Positions 18,272-27,082 of a stretch of 64,000 bases of DNA are shown one piece after another. Position numbers and translations under genes: made by a program. The notes beneath the pieces are model-generated. The model had not been told where the DNA came from. It did not search any database and saw only the letters and a program-made list of their open reading frames with translations. Position 1 is the first letter of the stretch, and each line of letters starts with the position of its first letter. The stretch covers positions 1-64,000 of the forward strand of contig JAKFWO010000029.1 in the NCBI GenBank assembly GCA_021731815.1, written 5' to 3'. This DNA comes from Hyphomonadaceae bacterium (lineage in GTDB: Bacteria > Pseudomonadota > Alphaproteobacteria > Caulobacterales > Aquidulcibacteraceae).

Positions 18272-19552
18272 TCAGGCCCCGCGCGCGGCTCCGGCCTCCA
18301 GCACATCCTCGAAACTGCGCAGGCCGGGCATGGGGCTCGAGACCAGAACGCCCATATTGCCGGGCAAATGCTGATTGTTCAGCATTTTCTCATGGGCGAG
18401 CGGAATATCCTCCCACGCAAAGACCTCGGACAGGCAGGGGTCGATCCGCCGTTCGATCACCAATTGATTGGCCTGGCTCGCCTGCATGAGATTGGCGAAA
18501 TGCGAGCCTTGGACACGTTTCTGCCGCATCCAGAGAAAACGCGCATCCATGGTCAGGTTGAAACCGGTCGTGCCCGCGCAGATCACCACCATGCCGCCGC
18601 GTTTCACCACAAAGACCGAGACCGGCATGGTCGCTTCGCCGGGATGCTCGAACACGAAATCGACGTCGCGACCCCCTGTATGCGCCCAGATCGCCTTGCC
18701 GAAGCGCCGTGCTTCTTTCATATAGGCAGCGTATTCCGGGCTGTTGACGGCCGGCATCTGCCCCCAGCACGCAAATTCCTTGCGGTTGATGACCCCCTTG
18801 GCCCCCATCGCGCGGACATAATCGAACTTGCTTTCGTCGGACACGACGCCGATCGCATTGGCCCCCGCCACCGCGCAGAGCTGGACCGCGAACACGCCAA
18901 GCCCCCCCGACGCGCCCCAGACCAGCACATTCTGGCCGGGCTTGAGAATATGGGGCCGATGGCCGAACAACATGCGCCAGGCGGTGGCAAGGGTCAGCGT
19001 ATAGCAGCCGCATTCCTCCCAGGTCAGGTGTTGGGGCCGCGCCAGAAGCTGGCGCGATTGGACGCGGGTGAACTGGGCGAAGGAGCCGTCCGGCGTTTCA
19101 TAGCCCCAGATACGCTGGCTGGGTGAAAACATCGGGTCGCCGCCATTGCATTCCTCATCATCGCCATCGTCCTGATTGCAATGGATGACGACCTCGTCGC
19201 CCGGTTTCCAGCGTTTGACCTTGGCCCCCACCGCCCAGACAATGCCAGAAGCGTCCGACCCGGCGACGTGAAATTCCTGCCTGTGGCTGTCAAACGGGCT
19301 GATCGGTTCACCAAGGCTGGCCCAGATCCCGTTATAATTGACCCCCGCCGCCATGACGAGAACCAGCACCTCGTCGTCGCCAATGGCGGGCGTTGGCACG
19401 ATCTCCAGCTGCATGGCGCTGGCGGGCCGGCCATGGCGATCGCGACGGATCGCCCAGGCCCACATGGTTTTGGGAACGTGGAAGGGCGGCGGAATTTCCC
19501 CGACCGCATAAAGGTCCCGAATCGGTGCCTTGAGACCACTTGCCAACGCCAT
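18272..19552 (-). CDS. ccr: Crotonyl-CoA carboxylase/reductase
   Basis: Ccr reduces crotonyl-CoA with NADPH and fixes CO2 to give ethylmalonyl-CoA, the defining step of the ethylmalonyl-CoA pathway. The protein is 426 residues, a typical length. It is a medium-chain reductase without zinc cysteines. The NADPH-binding stretch is VWGASGGLGVFAVQL, and the diagnostic ICAGTTGFNLTMDARFLWMRQKR region and CNQDDGDDEECNGGDPMFS segment are present (given here only in part). The ATG has GAGGAG 7 nt upstream. It diverges from the Rieske gene that precedes mcd and ecm, so the pathway genes share one intergenic region. Confidence 0.96.
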   Translation of the reverse strand: MALASGLKAPIRDLYAVGEIPPPFHVPKTMWAWAIRRDRHGRPASAMQLEIVPTPAIGDDEVLVLVMAAGVNYNGIWASLGEPISPFDSHRQEFHVAGSDASGIVWAVGAKVKRWKPGDEVVIHCNQDDGDDEECNGGDPMFSPSQRIWGYETPDGSFAQFTRVQSRQLLARPQHLTWEECGCYTLTLATAWRMLFGHRPHILKPGQNVLVWGASGGLGVFAVQLCAVAGANAIGVVSDESKFDYVRAMGAKGVINRKEFACWGQMPAVNSPEYAAYMKEARRFGKAIWAHTGGRDVDFVFEHPGEATMPVSVFVVKRGGMVVICAGTTGFNLTMDARFLWMRQKRVQGSHFANLMQASQANQLVIERRIDPCLSEVFAWEDIPLAHEKMLNNQHLPGNMGVLVSSPMPGLRSFEDVLEAGAARGA

Positions 19553-19666
19553 ATGCGTGCTCCTCGTTCCGACCAAAACAGAAAATTATTGCCAAAAGCG
19601 CCGGGACTACGGAAATAACGTCCTGCTTACGCCGAAAATTCCCGACGGCGCAGCATATTTTACGGG

Positions 19667-19695
19667 ATAGTGACTACAAATGTCCGGCGGTTCAA
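19667..19695 (-). promoter_or_regulatory. Candidate ccr promoter
   Basis: On the minus strand TTGAAC and CACTAT are spaced by 17 bp, about 115 bp upstream of the ccr start. The surrounding 200 bp is markedly more AT-rich than the flanking genes. It also contains a small palindrome (TTGC T GCAA, near 19730) that could be an operator. The -10 match is only moderate. Confidence 0.35.
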
Positions 19696-19821
19696 GATTT
19701 TTGTGCGGCGCGGCGTAATTTTTTGCTGCAAGAGCGAATTGCGACCTCTCTGTGGCTGGACAAATGCGCGCCCCCGCGCAAACATGTCCGCGCCGCAATG
19801 CAGCACGGTCTGCAATGCGAA

Positions 19822-21003
19822 ATGATTCATTCGACTGCCGGGGGAAATTCGGCTTTGGCGCAGACCCATGACAGCGACGAAACTTCGACCCGATCGGGTG
19901 GGCCGGAGGAGGATCTCCGCTTCGGGCGGGGATTTGCCACCGATGTCTGGCATGCGCTGGCATTGTCGGCGGCGATCGGGCGCTCGGCGATCATGCGTGT
20001 GGCGACGGCCTGGGGTCCGATCGCGCTGGCACGCGGGGCGGACGGGAAAATCTTCGCATTGTCCGACATCTGCCCCCATCGCGGGGCGCAATTTTCAAAG
20101 GGCCGGGTCCGTGTCGAAAGCGATGGGGCGGCGAGCGTCGAATGCCCCTATCATGGCTGGCGGTTCGACGTGCATGGAAGATGCCGGGACGTGCCCGCCG
20201 CCAATCCGGCCGAGATTTCTCCGGGTTCAGGCCCGGCTGCGGGAATTTCCGTGCGCCGTTTCGCGGCGATCGAGCGCCATGGCCTCGTTTTCGTGTGGTT
20301 TCCGCAAAGCATGCCGCGTCCGGGGGCTCCCGCCAGTCCGGCACCGCCGGAGCTTGCGGCCGATCTCCTCCCCGCTTTGTGCGCCGGCCCCCCGAAACTC
20401 GCCTTTGACCTGACTTTTCCGGGGCATTTCGACCATGTCTGCGCAGGGCTGCTCGATCCCGCCCATACGCCGTTTGTGCATCAGCAATGGTTCTGGCGTC
20501 GTCCCGGCGACCGGCGGCTGAAGACCAAGGCCTATCAGCCGAGCCCGTTCGGCTTCACCATGAAAGCCCATGCCGCCAGTGCCAATTCCGCCATCTACAG
20601 GATCGTCGGGAAACCGGAGACCGAAATCGCCTTTCGCTTTCCCGGCCTGCGTTATGAGCATGTCAAGGCAAAGAGCGTCGAATTCGTGACCGCCAGTTTC
20701 CTGCTGCCGGTCGGGCCCAATGCCACCCGCTTTCTTCAGCTTTTGTGGTGGAAGGGGCTGCTGCCTGATCTGCTCACGCCGTTTTTCCGCTATGCCGGGG
20801 CGCGGTTTCTCGCCCAGGATCGCGCGATCATTGCCCAACAGGCCGCCAATTTCGTCCATGAGACGCCCTTTCTCTCGGTCGGTGATGCCGATGCGCCGGT
20901 GCGCTGGTATGCCGCGCTCAAAAAGGAATGGGGGCAGGCCCAGGCCGGGCAGCGGGAATTCGTCAATCCGGTCACGGAACAAACCCTGTCCTGGACGACG
21001 TGA
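19822..21003 (+). CDS. Rieske-type ring-hydroxylating oxygenase alpha subunit
   Basis: This protein of about 393 residues has a Rieske [2Fe-2S] domain with CPHRG (C84, H86) and CPYHGW (C108, H111). A catalytic domain follows with the mononuclear-iron motif DPAHTPFVH (D-x2-H-x4-H), so both metal sites look intact. It resembles the single-component alpha oxygenases (vanillate demethylase / pheophorbide oxygenase style). Substrate and reductase partner are unknown. Start choice is uncertain: 19822 and 19798 are both in-frame ATGs without a clear ribosome site, and the frame stays open upstream. It lies just before mcd, separated by three 12-bp repeats, and may be co-transcribed with the pathway genes. 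Confidence 0.85.
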   Translation: MIHSTAGGNSALAQTHDSDETSTRSGGPEEDLRFGRGFATDVWHALALSAAIGRSAIMRVATAWGPIALARGADGKIFALSDICPHRGAQFSKGRVRVESDGAASVECPYHGWRFDVHGRCRDVPAANPAEISPGSGPAAGISVRRFAAIERHGLVFVWFPQSMPRPGAPASPAPPELAADLLPALCAGPPKLAFDLTFPGHFDHVCAGLLDPAHTPFVHQQWFWRRPGDRRLKTKAYQPSPFGFTMKAHAASANSAIYRIVGKPETEIAFRFPGLRYEHVKAKSVEFVTASFLLPVGPNATRFLQLLWWKGLLPDLLTPFFRYAGARFLAQDRAIIAQQAANFVHETPFLSVGDADAPVRWYAALKKEWGQAQAGQREFVNPVTEQTLSWTT

Positions 21004-21021
21004 GACACTCCCGAAATTTCG

Positions 21022-21057
21022 CCCCGGTTCCATCCCCGGTTCCATCCCCGGTTCCAT
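21022..21057. repeat. Three exact 12-bp tandem units between the Rieske gene and mcd
   Basis: CCCCGGTTCCAT occurs three times without a mismatch in the 100-bp intergenic gap. The perfect identity suggests a recent expansion. Confidence 0.92.
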
Positions 21058-21104
21058 CAATCGGGCCGATCCTTCCGACCTGACAAATGTGAGAAGATTC
21101 CCCC

Positions 21105-22766
21105 ATGTCGATTTGCTCTTCCGGAACCATCTCCGGATATCTTGATCGGGCGCAGAATGCGGCGTTCCAATATCTCGATATGGTGCGTGCGGCGGCCGCT
21201 GCGCGCATTGTCGTGGACGGAAAGCCCGATCGCGGGCGGCTCGATCGCCACCAGCATGAAGCCCATGTGCTGGCCTTTGTCGCAGCCTGTGCCGAGACCT
21301 TGCGTCAGGTGTCGCTATGGTCGGCGCGGATCGAGGCCGGGCCCGGCCTGTCGCGTGCCGACCGGACGCTGGCGCTGGTTCTGGTCGCCGAATATGGCCG
21401 CCAGCTTTGGGGGGGTATCCCCATGAACCAGAGCGAGTTTGCGAGGCCCGAGGATGTGGGCCTTGCCCCCGAAGCCGTGCGCGAAGTGCTGCTTGCGGGA
21501 TTTGCGCCGATCTTTGCGCTCGATCGCGAGGCGCTGTTTGCCGGGGCGGGGGCAGCTCTACTGGAACAGATGGGCCAGGCCAGCGCCGAAAATCCCGGGC
21601 TCGACCCGACCGAAACCCTGATCCGCGACCAGTTCCGCAAATATGCCGACGCCAAAATCATCCCCTTCGCCCATCAATGGCATCTCGCAGATACGCTCAT
21701 TCCCGACGAAACGCTTGTGGAACTGGCGCAGATGGGGGTGTTCGGGCTGACCATTCCCGAGGAATATGGCGGCTCAGGCCTGTCCAAAATCGCCATGTGT
21801 GTGGTGTCGGAGGAATTGTCGCGCGGCTTTATCGGTGCAGGTTCCCTTGGCACACGCTCCGAAATCGCAGCCGAACTCATCCTCAATGGCGGAACGGAAG
21901 CCCAGAAGCGCCATTTCCTCCCGCGGATCGCCTCGGGCGAGACCCTGCCGACCGCGGTCTTCACCGAGCCCGATATCGGTTCCGATCTCGGTTCCCTGCG
22001 CACACGGGCCATGCGGACCGGTGGGATCTGGCAAGTGACCGGGGCGAAGACCTGGATCACCCATGCCGCGCGCGCCGATCTCATGACCCTGCTGGCGCGC
22101 ACCGATCCAGCGAGCACCGATCATCGCGGACTTTCAATGCTGCTCGCGGAAAAGCCGAGGGGCAGCGTGGCAGATCCTTTCCCGGTTTCGGGCATGCGCG
22201 GTGGTGAGATCGGCGTGCTCGGCTATCGCGGCATGAAGGAATATGAGATCGCCTTTGACGGCTTTGAAGTGCCCGCGGAAAATCTGCTCGGCGGGGTGGA
22301 GGGTCACGGCTTCCGCCATCTGATGACCACATTTGAAAGTGCCCGCATCCAGACCGCGGCGCGCGCCATCGGCGTCGGGCAGGCGGCGCTGGAGCTGGGC
22401 CTGTCCTATGCACTGGCGCGGCGGCAATTTGGCCGCCCGATCATGGAATTCCCGCGGGTGCGCGACAAGCTGGTGCTCGTGGCGGCCGAGCTTCTGGGCG
22501 CCCGTCAGATCTGCTATTTCTCCGCCCGGCGCAAGGATAGCGGGGAGCGCTGCGATCTCGAGGCCGGCATGGCCAAATTGCTGGCCGCGCGCATCGCCTG
22601 GGCGGCGGCCGATGCCGGCGTGCAGATCCACGGGGGCAACGGCTTTGCGCTGGAATATCCGATTTCGCGCGTGCTGTGCGATGCGCGCATCCTCAGTATT
22701 TTCGAAGGTGCGGCCGAGATTCAGGCCCAGATCATCGCCCGGCGATTGCTGGAGAATGCCGCGTGA
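21105..22766 (+). CDS. mcd: (2S)-Methylsuccinyl-CoA dehydrogenase
   Basis: Mcd oxidises methylsuccinyl-CoA to mesaconyl-CoA with FAD. The last 390 residues are an acyl-CoA dehydrogenase (TIPEEYGGSGLS, TEPDIGSDLGSL, QIHGGNGFALEYP). About 150 residues precede it, including an N-terminal helical domain, giving 553 residues; this extension separates Mcd from ordinary acyl-CoA dehydrogenases (about 380). The position directly before ecm, and near ccr, supports the assignment. The stop overlaps the GTG of ecm (GTGA), implying translational coupling. The ATG has little ribosome-site sequence upstream. Confidence 0.94.
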   Translation: MSICSSGTISGYLDRAQNAAFQYLDMVRAAAAARIVVDGKPDRGRLDRHQHEAHVLAFVAACAETLRQVSLWSARIEAGPGLSRADRTLALVLVAEYGRQLWGGIPMNQSEFARPEDVGLAPEAVREVLLAGFAPIFALDREALFAGAGAALLEQMGQASAENPGLDPTETLIRDQFRKYADAKIIPFAHQWHLADTLIPDETLVELAQMGVFGLTIPEEYGGSGLSKIAMCVVSEELSRGFIGAGSLGTRSEIAAELILNGGTEAQKRHFLPRIASGETLPTAVFTEPDIGSDLGSLRTRAMRTGGIWQVTGAKTWITHAARADLMTLLARTDPASTDHRGLSMLLAEKPRGSVADPFPVSGMRGGEIGVLGYRGMKEYEIAFDGFEVPAENLLGGVEGHGFRHLMTTFESARIQTAARAIGVGQAALELGLSYALARRQFGRPIMEFPRVRDKLVLVAAELLGARQICYFSARRKDSGERCDLEAGMAKLLAARIAWAAADAGVQIHGGNGFALEYPISRVLCDARILSIFEGAAEIQAQIIARRLLENAA

Positions 22767-24766
22767 CCCAAACGCCTTTTCGCCATGCGCCCGACGCGCC
22801 ATGGATTTTCCGGACCTATGCCGGCCATTCCAGCCCGCAGAAAACCAATGAATTGTTTCGTCGCAATCTGGCCAAGGGCCAGACCGGCCTGTCGATCGCC
22901 TTTGATCTGCCGACCCAGACGGCCTTCGACCCCGACCATCCGCTGGCGGCGGGCGAGGTCGGCAAGGTCGGTGTGCCGGTTGCGCATCTGGGCGACATGC
23001 GGGAAGTGTTCGCAGGGCTCGACCCCGGTGTCATGAACACCTCCATGACCATCAATGCGCCGGCGGCCTGGCTGCTCGCACTCTATGTCGCTTTGGCCGA
23101 TGAACAGGGCGTTCCGCGCCTTTCCCTGCAGGGCACGGTGCAGAACGACATCATCAAGGAATATCTGGCGCGCGGTACCTATGTCTTTCCGCCCGGTCCG
23201 TCGCTGGCGCTGACCGCCGATGTCATCGCCTGGTGCGGGCGCGAAACACCGCGCTGGAATCCGGTCAATATCTGCTCCTATCATTTGCAGGAGGCCGGTG
23301 CCCGGCCGGAGCAGGAACTGGCTTTCGCGCTCGCGGCTTCGGTTCTGGTGCTCGACAAATTGCGCGCACGCCACCCGGCCGGGGATGAGGAATTTTCGCG
23401 CCTGTTCGGGCGGATTTCCTTCTTCGTCAATTCGGGTCTGCATTTCGTCACCGAGACCTGCAAGATGCGGGCATTCGTGGCGCTGTGGCGCGAATTGGGC
23501 GAGCAAAATTACGGGGTGCGCGAGGAAAAACATCTGCTGTTCCGCTATGGGGTGCAGGTCAATTCGCTGGGGCTCACCGAAAGCCAGCCGGAAAACAATG
23601 TCTTCCGGATATTGATTGCCGCGCTCGGCGTCACCCTGTCCAAAAAGGCGCGCTGCCGGGCGCTGCAATTGCCGGCCTGGAACGAGGCGCTCGGCCTGCC
23701 CCGGCCCTTCGACCAGCAATGGTCGCTGCGCTTGCAGCAGATACTCGCCTTTGAGACCGATCTGCTGGAATATGAGGATCTGTTCGACGGCTCGCCGGTC
23801 ATCGCCGCGCGAACCGCCGAACTCATTGCGGCCGCCCGGGCGGAACTGACGCAAATCCTCGCTTCCGGCACGACGGAGGCCGCCATCACGCGGATGAAGG
23901 CAGGCCTGGTCATGGCCCATGAATCCCGTTTGCGGGCCATTGAAAGCGGCGCGCAGAAGGTGGTGGGTGTCAACAGCTTTACCGACAGCGAGGCGAGCCC
24001 GCTCTCCGGCGATCAGGGCATGATCGAACGCATCGATCCGCGCATCGAGGCCGAAATGGTCGGCAAGGTCAAAGCCTGGCGGGCAGGCCGGGATGGGGCG
24101 GCGGTTGCGGCCGCGCTCGCGGCCCTCGGTGCCGCGGCGCGGGAAGATCGCAATGTGATGGAGGCCTCGATCGCCTGCGCCAAAGCCGGCGTGACCACCG
24201 GCGAATGGGGCGATTGCCTGCGCGCCGTCTATGGCGCATTTCGCGGGCCCACCGGGCTCTCGCTCGCGCTGGCTCCCGAAGGCGAGGAAGAAGGGGAGAT
24301 CGCCGCGGGATTTGCGGCCCTGGCCGACCTGTTCGGGCGGCGCTTCACCATCCTGATCGGCAAGCCCGGACTGGACGGGCATTCCAACGGGGCCGAACAG
24401 ATTGCCCAGCGCGCCGGGGCGCTGGGAGCTTCGGTGATCTATGACGGGATCCGCGCCACGCCGGCTGAAATCGCAGTCCGCGCGGCGGAGACCAATCCCC
24501 ATATCATTGGCCTGTCGATCCTGTCGGGCAGCCATCTCGACCTCACGGCCGAGGTGATGCGCGCCCTGCGGGCAAGCGGGCTCGCGCATATTCCGGTGGT
24601 GATCGGGGGGATCATCCCGCCCGAGGACGAGCCGATCCTCAGGCAATATGGCGCGACGGCGATCTATACGCCGAAGGATTACCGGTTGAACATGATCCTG
24701 CGCGACATGGGGCGGCTGGCGGGCGCGGCACATCAGGACCAGGCCCGGGACCGGGCCGGGGAGTGA
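22763..24766 (+). CDS. ecm: Ethylmalonyl-CoA mutase (protein MeaA)
   Basis: Ecm is a coenzyme-B12 mutase that rearranges ethylmalonyl-CoA to methylsuccinyl-CoA. The catalytic TIM-barrel half begins TYAGHSSPQKTNELFRRNL and contains the substrate-binding FDLPTQTAFDPDHPLA block. The C-terminal cobalamin domain carries the B12-ligand motif LDGHSNGAEQ near residue 556. At 667 residues it is close to known MeaA/Ecm and shorter than methylmalonyl-CoA mutase. The GTG start overlaps the mcd stop by 4 bp, with GGAG about 9 nt upstream. No separate chaperone MeaB is seen. Confidence 0.95.
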   Translation: MTQTPFRHAPDAPWIFRTYAGHSSPQKTNELFRRNLAKGQTGLSIAFDLPTQTAFDPDHPLAAGEVGKVGVPVAHLGDMREVFAGLDPGVMNTSMTINAPAAWLLALYVALADEQGVPRLSLQGTVQNDIIKEYLARGTYVFPPGPSLALTADVIAWCGRETPRWNPVNICSYHLQEAGARPEQELAFALAASVLVLDKLRARHPAGDEEFSRLFGRISFFVNSGLHFVTETCKMRAFVALWRELGEQNYGVREEKHLLFRYGVQVNSLGLTESQPENNVFRILIAALGVTLSKKARCRALQLPAWNEALGLPRPFDQQWSLRLQQILAFETDLLEYEDLFDGSPVIAARTAELIAAARAELTQILASGTTEAAITRMKAGLVMAHESRLRAIESGAQKVVGVNSFTDSEASPLSGDQGMIERIDPRIEAEMVGKVKAWRAGRDGAAVAAALAALGAAAREDRNVMEASIACAKAGVTTGEWGDCLRAVYGAFRGPTGLSLALAPEGEEEGEIAAGFAALADLFGRRFTILIGKPGLDGHSNGAEQIAQRAGALGASVIYDGIRATPAEIAVRAAETNPHIIGLSILSGSHLDLTAEVMRALRASGLAHIPVVIGGIIPPEDEPILRQYGATAIYTPKDYRLNMILRDMGRLAGAAHQDQARDRAGE

Positions 24767-24794
24767 CGCAAGGCGAGGGACGAAGCCGCCAGTC

Positions 24795-25124
24795 TCACAC
24801 CGTTTGCGTCGGTCCGGTATATAATGGCTCCTCCTCGATCTTTTCATCGAGCCGCAGTTCTGCCGGAAGCAGGCGATTGGCACCCCAATAGAGCAGCGCC
24901 ACTCCGGCCAGAATCGCCGCCCAGATCAGGGCATAGCGGAGCATCGCTCCTCCGCGCCCGTGAAATCGCCAGGAATGGAGTGGACCCAGCATGAGTACGA
25001 GGCATCCCGCCGAAAGCGCAATTGCGCTGGATTCTCCCGCGCTCAGTCCCAGCTGGTGGGCGAGCAGCCCGACCAGAAGCAGCCCCAGCGTCACGATCGC
25101 GACAATCAGCGCGCTGCGCCACAT
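24795..25124 (-). CDS. Small membrane protein of unknown function
   Basis: This 109-residue protein has three likely membrane helices: residues about 5-23 (LIVAIVTLGLLLVGLLA), 30-46 and 59-80. A charged, Glu-rich C-terminal tail follows. No catalytic motif or known family was recognised. The ATG sits 8 nt after AAGGAGG, which begins right at the stop codon of the carboxylesterase gene, so the two are almost certainly co-transcribed and coupled. A role with the exported esterase is possible but unproven. Confidence 0.7.
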   Translation of the reverse strand: MWRSALIVAIVTLGLLLVGLLAHQLGLSAGESSAIALSAGCLVLMLGPLHSWRFHGRGGAMLRYALIWAAILAGVALLYWGANRLLPAELRLDEKIEEEPLYTGPTQTV

Positions 25125-25138
25125 CTCTCGCTCCTCCT

Positions 25139-26911
25139 TCAGCCCTTGCTGCATTCCGGAAGTGTCCGTGCGGCCACCCGGGCAGAAATTTCTGGCGTGG
25201 TCTCGGCAATGGCACCGAGCACGAGGCAGGTTTGCTTCGGTTTGTCGAGCCGTGCATCCTTCTTCACGGCCTCGATAACGCCCTCCACGGTGTCACGGCT
25301 GGCGACCACGCGCACGCCGCCATCGGCTTCGGAATCGAGCAGGAGCGCCTGTGGGGCCCCGGGCGATGCCGTGAAAGCCCGCCATTCCGGCAGATCCGGC
25401 TTGCCGCCCGTTCCGGGATTGCCGGTTCGCGCAAATTCGGCCCAATAGGCCATCATGGCCCGCGAAAGTTTAAGGCGGCCGGCTTCGTTTTCAGCGGTGA
25501 ACACTGCCTTGTCGGCGGGGCCGAAAAATTCCCAGCGGCCAAAGACGAAGGGGATTTCCACCGCATGTCCGGCCCCGAGCAGGACCTTTAAATCCGACAA
25601 GCCAAGCTTGCCCTGATCGTCCCAATCGAAGCGATAGGCCCATACATCGCTGCGCCCGCCAGCGGTCAGGGTGGAAGCCACATCATCCACCGCCAGCGCC
25701 CGCCACATCCGGCTCTGGGCATCCGCAAGGCCGTCATAGAATTCCGGATCGCGCGGGGTCGGGAACAGGCCGAAGGATTTTTTTACCATGCGCGAATCCA
25801 GCATCTGGAACAGCTTCATCTCATCACGATTGGTGCCCAGAATCAGCGGAACCGCATGATGGGAAGCAGGATCGGCGAGAGCGCCGACAATCCCCTTTTC
25901 GGGGATGACGATCCCGTCGGCGATCACCCGCGGCAATTCGGTATAGCCGGTTTCAGGGTCGCGCACGGCGTAAAGCAGGGTTCTGAGATCGACCTTACGC
26001 AGGCCGGACACGATTTCGTCCTGTTTCAGGCCGAGCTTTTCCACGATCCGGCGGGTGGAATTCACCGCCTCGCCTTCCCCGCCCTCGGCTTCCGCGAGCG
26101 GAACGCTCGACACCAGTCCGCTCTGGACGATCGCCTTGTGAAACAGGCCGCCGGCGCGCGGTGACACCAGCAGGCTCATGACATTCTGCCCGCCGGCGCT
26201 TTCGCCGAACAGGGTGACATTGGCTGGATCGCCCCCGAAAGCGGCAATATTGTCGCGCACCCATTCGAGACCGGCAATGAGGTCGAGCGTGCCGAAATTC
26301 GCACTGCGGTCGCGCTCGTCTTCGGCATTATCGCGCAGGGCCTCATGCGCCAGCCAGCCCAGCACGCCGACCCGGTATTGCAGGGTCACGACGATGACAT
26401 TTTCCGATTTTGCCAGCAATGAGCCGTCATAATCCTCGGCCGAGCCCCAGACATTGGAACCGCCATGCACCCAGACCATGACCGGCAGGCGCGCATCTTC
26501 GGCCGGCACCGCGGAAGGCGCAAAAGCCGGGGAATAGATCGAGAGCTTCAGGCAATCCTCGGCCCCGACCACGAGACCCGGCTTGATGCCCTTGCCGTCA
26601 TCGAGCCGGTTGGAAAGCTGGGCGCAGCGCGGGGCGGGGCTGAGGGCCTCACGCACACCGCTCCATGCCGGTGCCGGGCGCGGCGCGCGAAAGCGCAAAT
26701 CACCTTCCGGCGCGGCCGCAAATGGCACTGCGAGCCAGGCATGGGTTCCATTGGCCGCAACAAAACCCTGCACAGCCCCCTGGGCGACGGCGCGCTGCGT
26801 TTCGGGCGCGGCACGGGGCAGAACCGGCGCGCGGGTTTCCTTCGCCGCAGCGCAGGCCGATAGCGTCAACAGGGCGCAAAATCCCGCGACCATTGCCCGA
26901 AAAATTTTCAT
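25139..26911 (-). CDS. Type B carboxylesterase lipoprotein
   Basis: This 590-residue alpha/beta hydrolase of the carboxylesterase B family has the nucleophile elbow GESAGG (S238), an acidic residue in GTNRDEMKLF and the catalytic His in GHAVEIPFVFG. The oxyanion block VMVWVHGGSNVWG is also present. The N-terminus (MKIFRAMVAGFCALLTLSAC) ends in a lipobox with C20, so it should be a lipoprotein anchored on the periplasmic side. It would hydrolyse carboxylic esters; the substrate is unknown. The ATG follows GGGGAAG. It is divergent from purA and leads an operon with the small membrane protein. Confidence 0.9.
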   Translation of the reverse strand: MKIFRAMVAGFCALLTLSACAAAKETRAPVLPRAAPETQRAVAQGAVQGFVAANGTHAWLAVPFAAAPEGDLRFRAPRPAPAWSGVREALSPAPRCAQLSNRLDDGKGIKPGLVVGAEDCLKLSIYSPAFAPSAVPAEDARLPVMVWVHGGSNVWGSAEDYDGSLLAKSENVIVVTLQYRVGVLGWLAHEALRDNAEDERDRSANFGTLDLIAGLEWVRDNIAAFGGDPANVTLFGESAGGQNVMSLLVSPRAGGLFHKAIVQSGLVSSVPLAEAEGGEGEAVNSTRRIVEKLGLKQDEIVSGLRKVDLRTLLYAVRDPETGYTELPRVIADGIVIPEKGIVGALADPASHHAVPLILGTNRDEMKLFQMLDSRMVKKSFGLFPTPRDPEFYDGLADAQSRMWRALAVDDVASTLTAGGRSDVWAYRFDWDDQGKLGLSDLKVLLGAGHAVEIPFVFGRWEFFGPADKAVFTAENEAGRLKLSRAMMAYWAEFARTGNPGTGGKPDLPEWRAFTASPGAPQALLLDSEADGGVRVVASRDTVEGVIEAVKKDARLDKPKQTCLVLGAIAETTPEISARVAARTLPECSKG

Positions 26912-27082
26912 GTCTTCCCCGATCGAGTAAGTCTTTGGCTGTGGACGCAGATGCGTGTCCGCCCGGCTGTTATGGACCGGCGGTGAGAGCAGGGCTTTGC
27001 GCGCCCGACGGCAAAGCCTATGCACGCAGGAATTATCCGGAGTGCATCCGGTTGGACAAGACAGCGGACAGGCAAGAAATTC

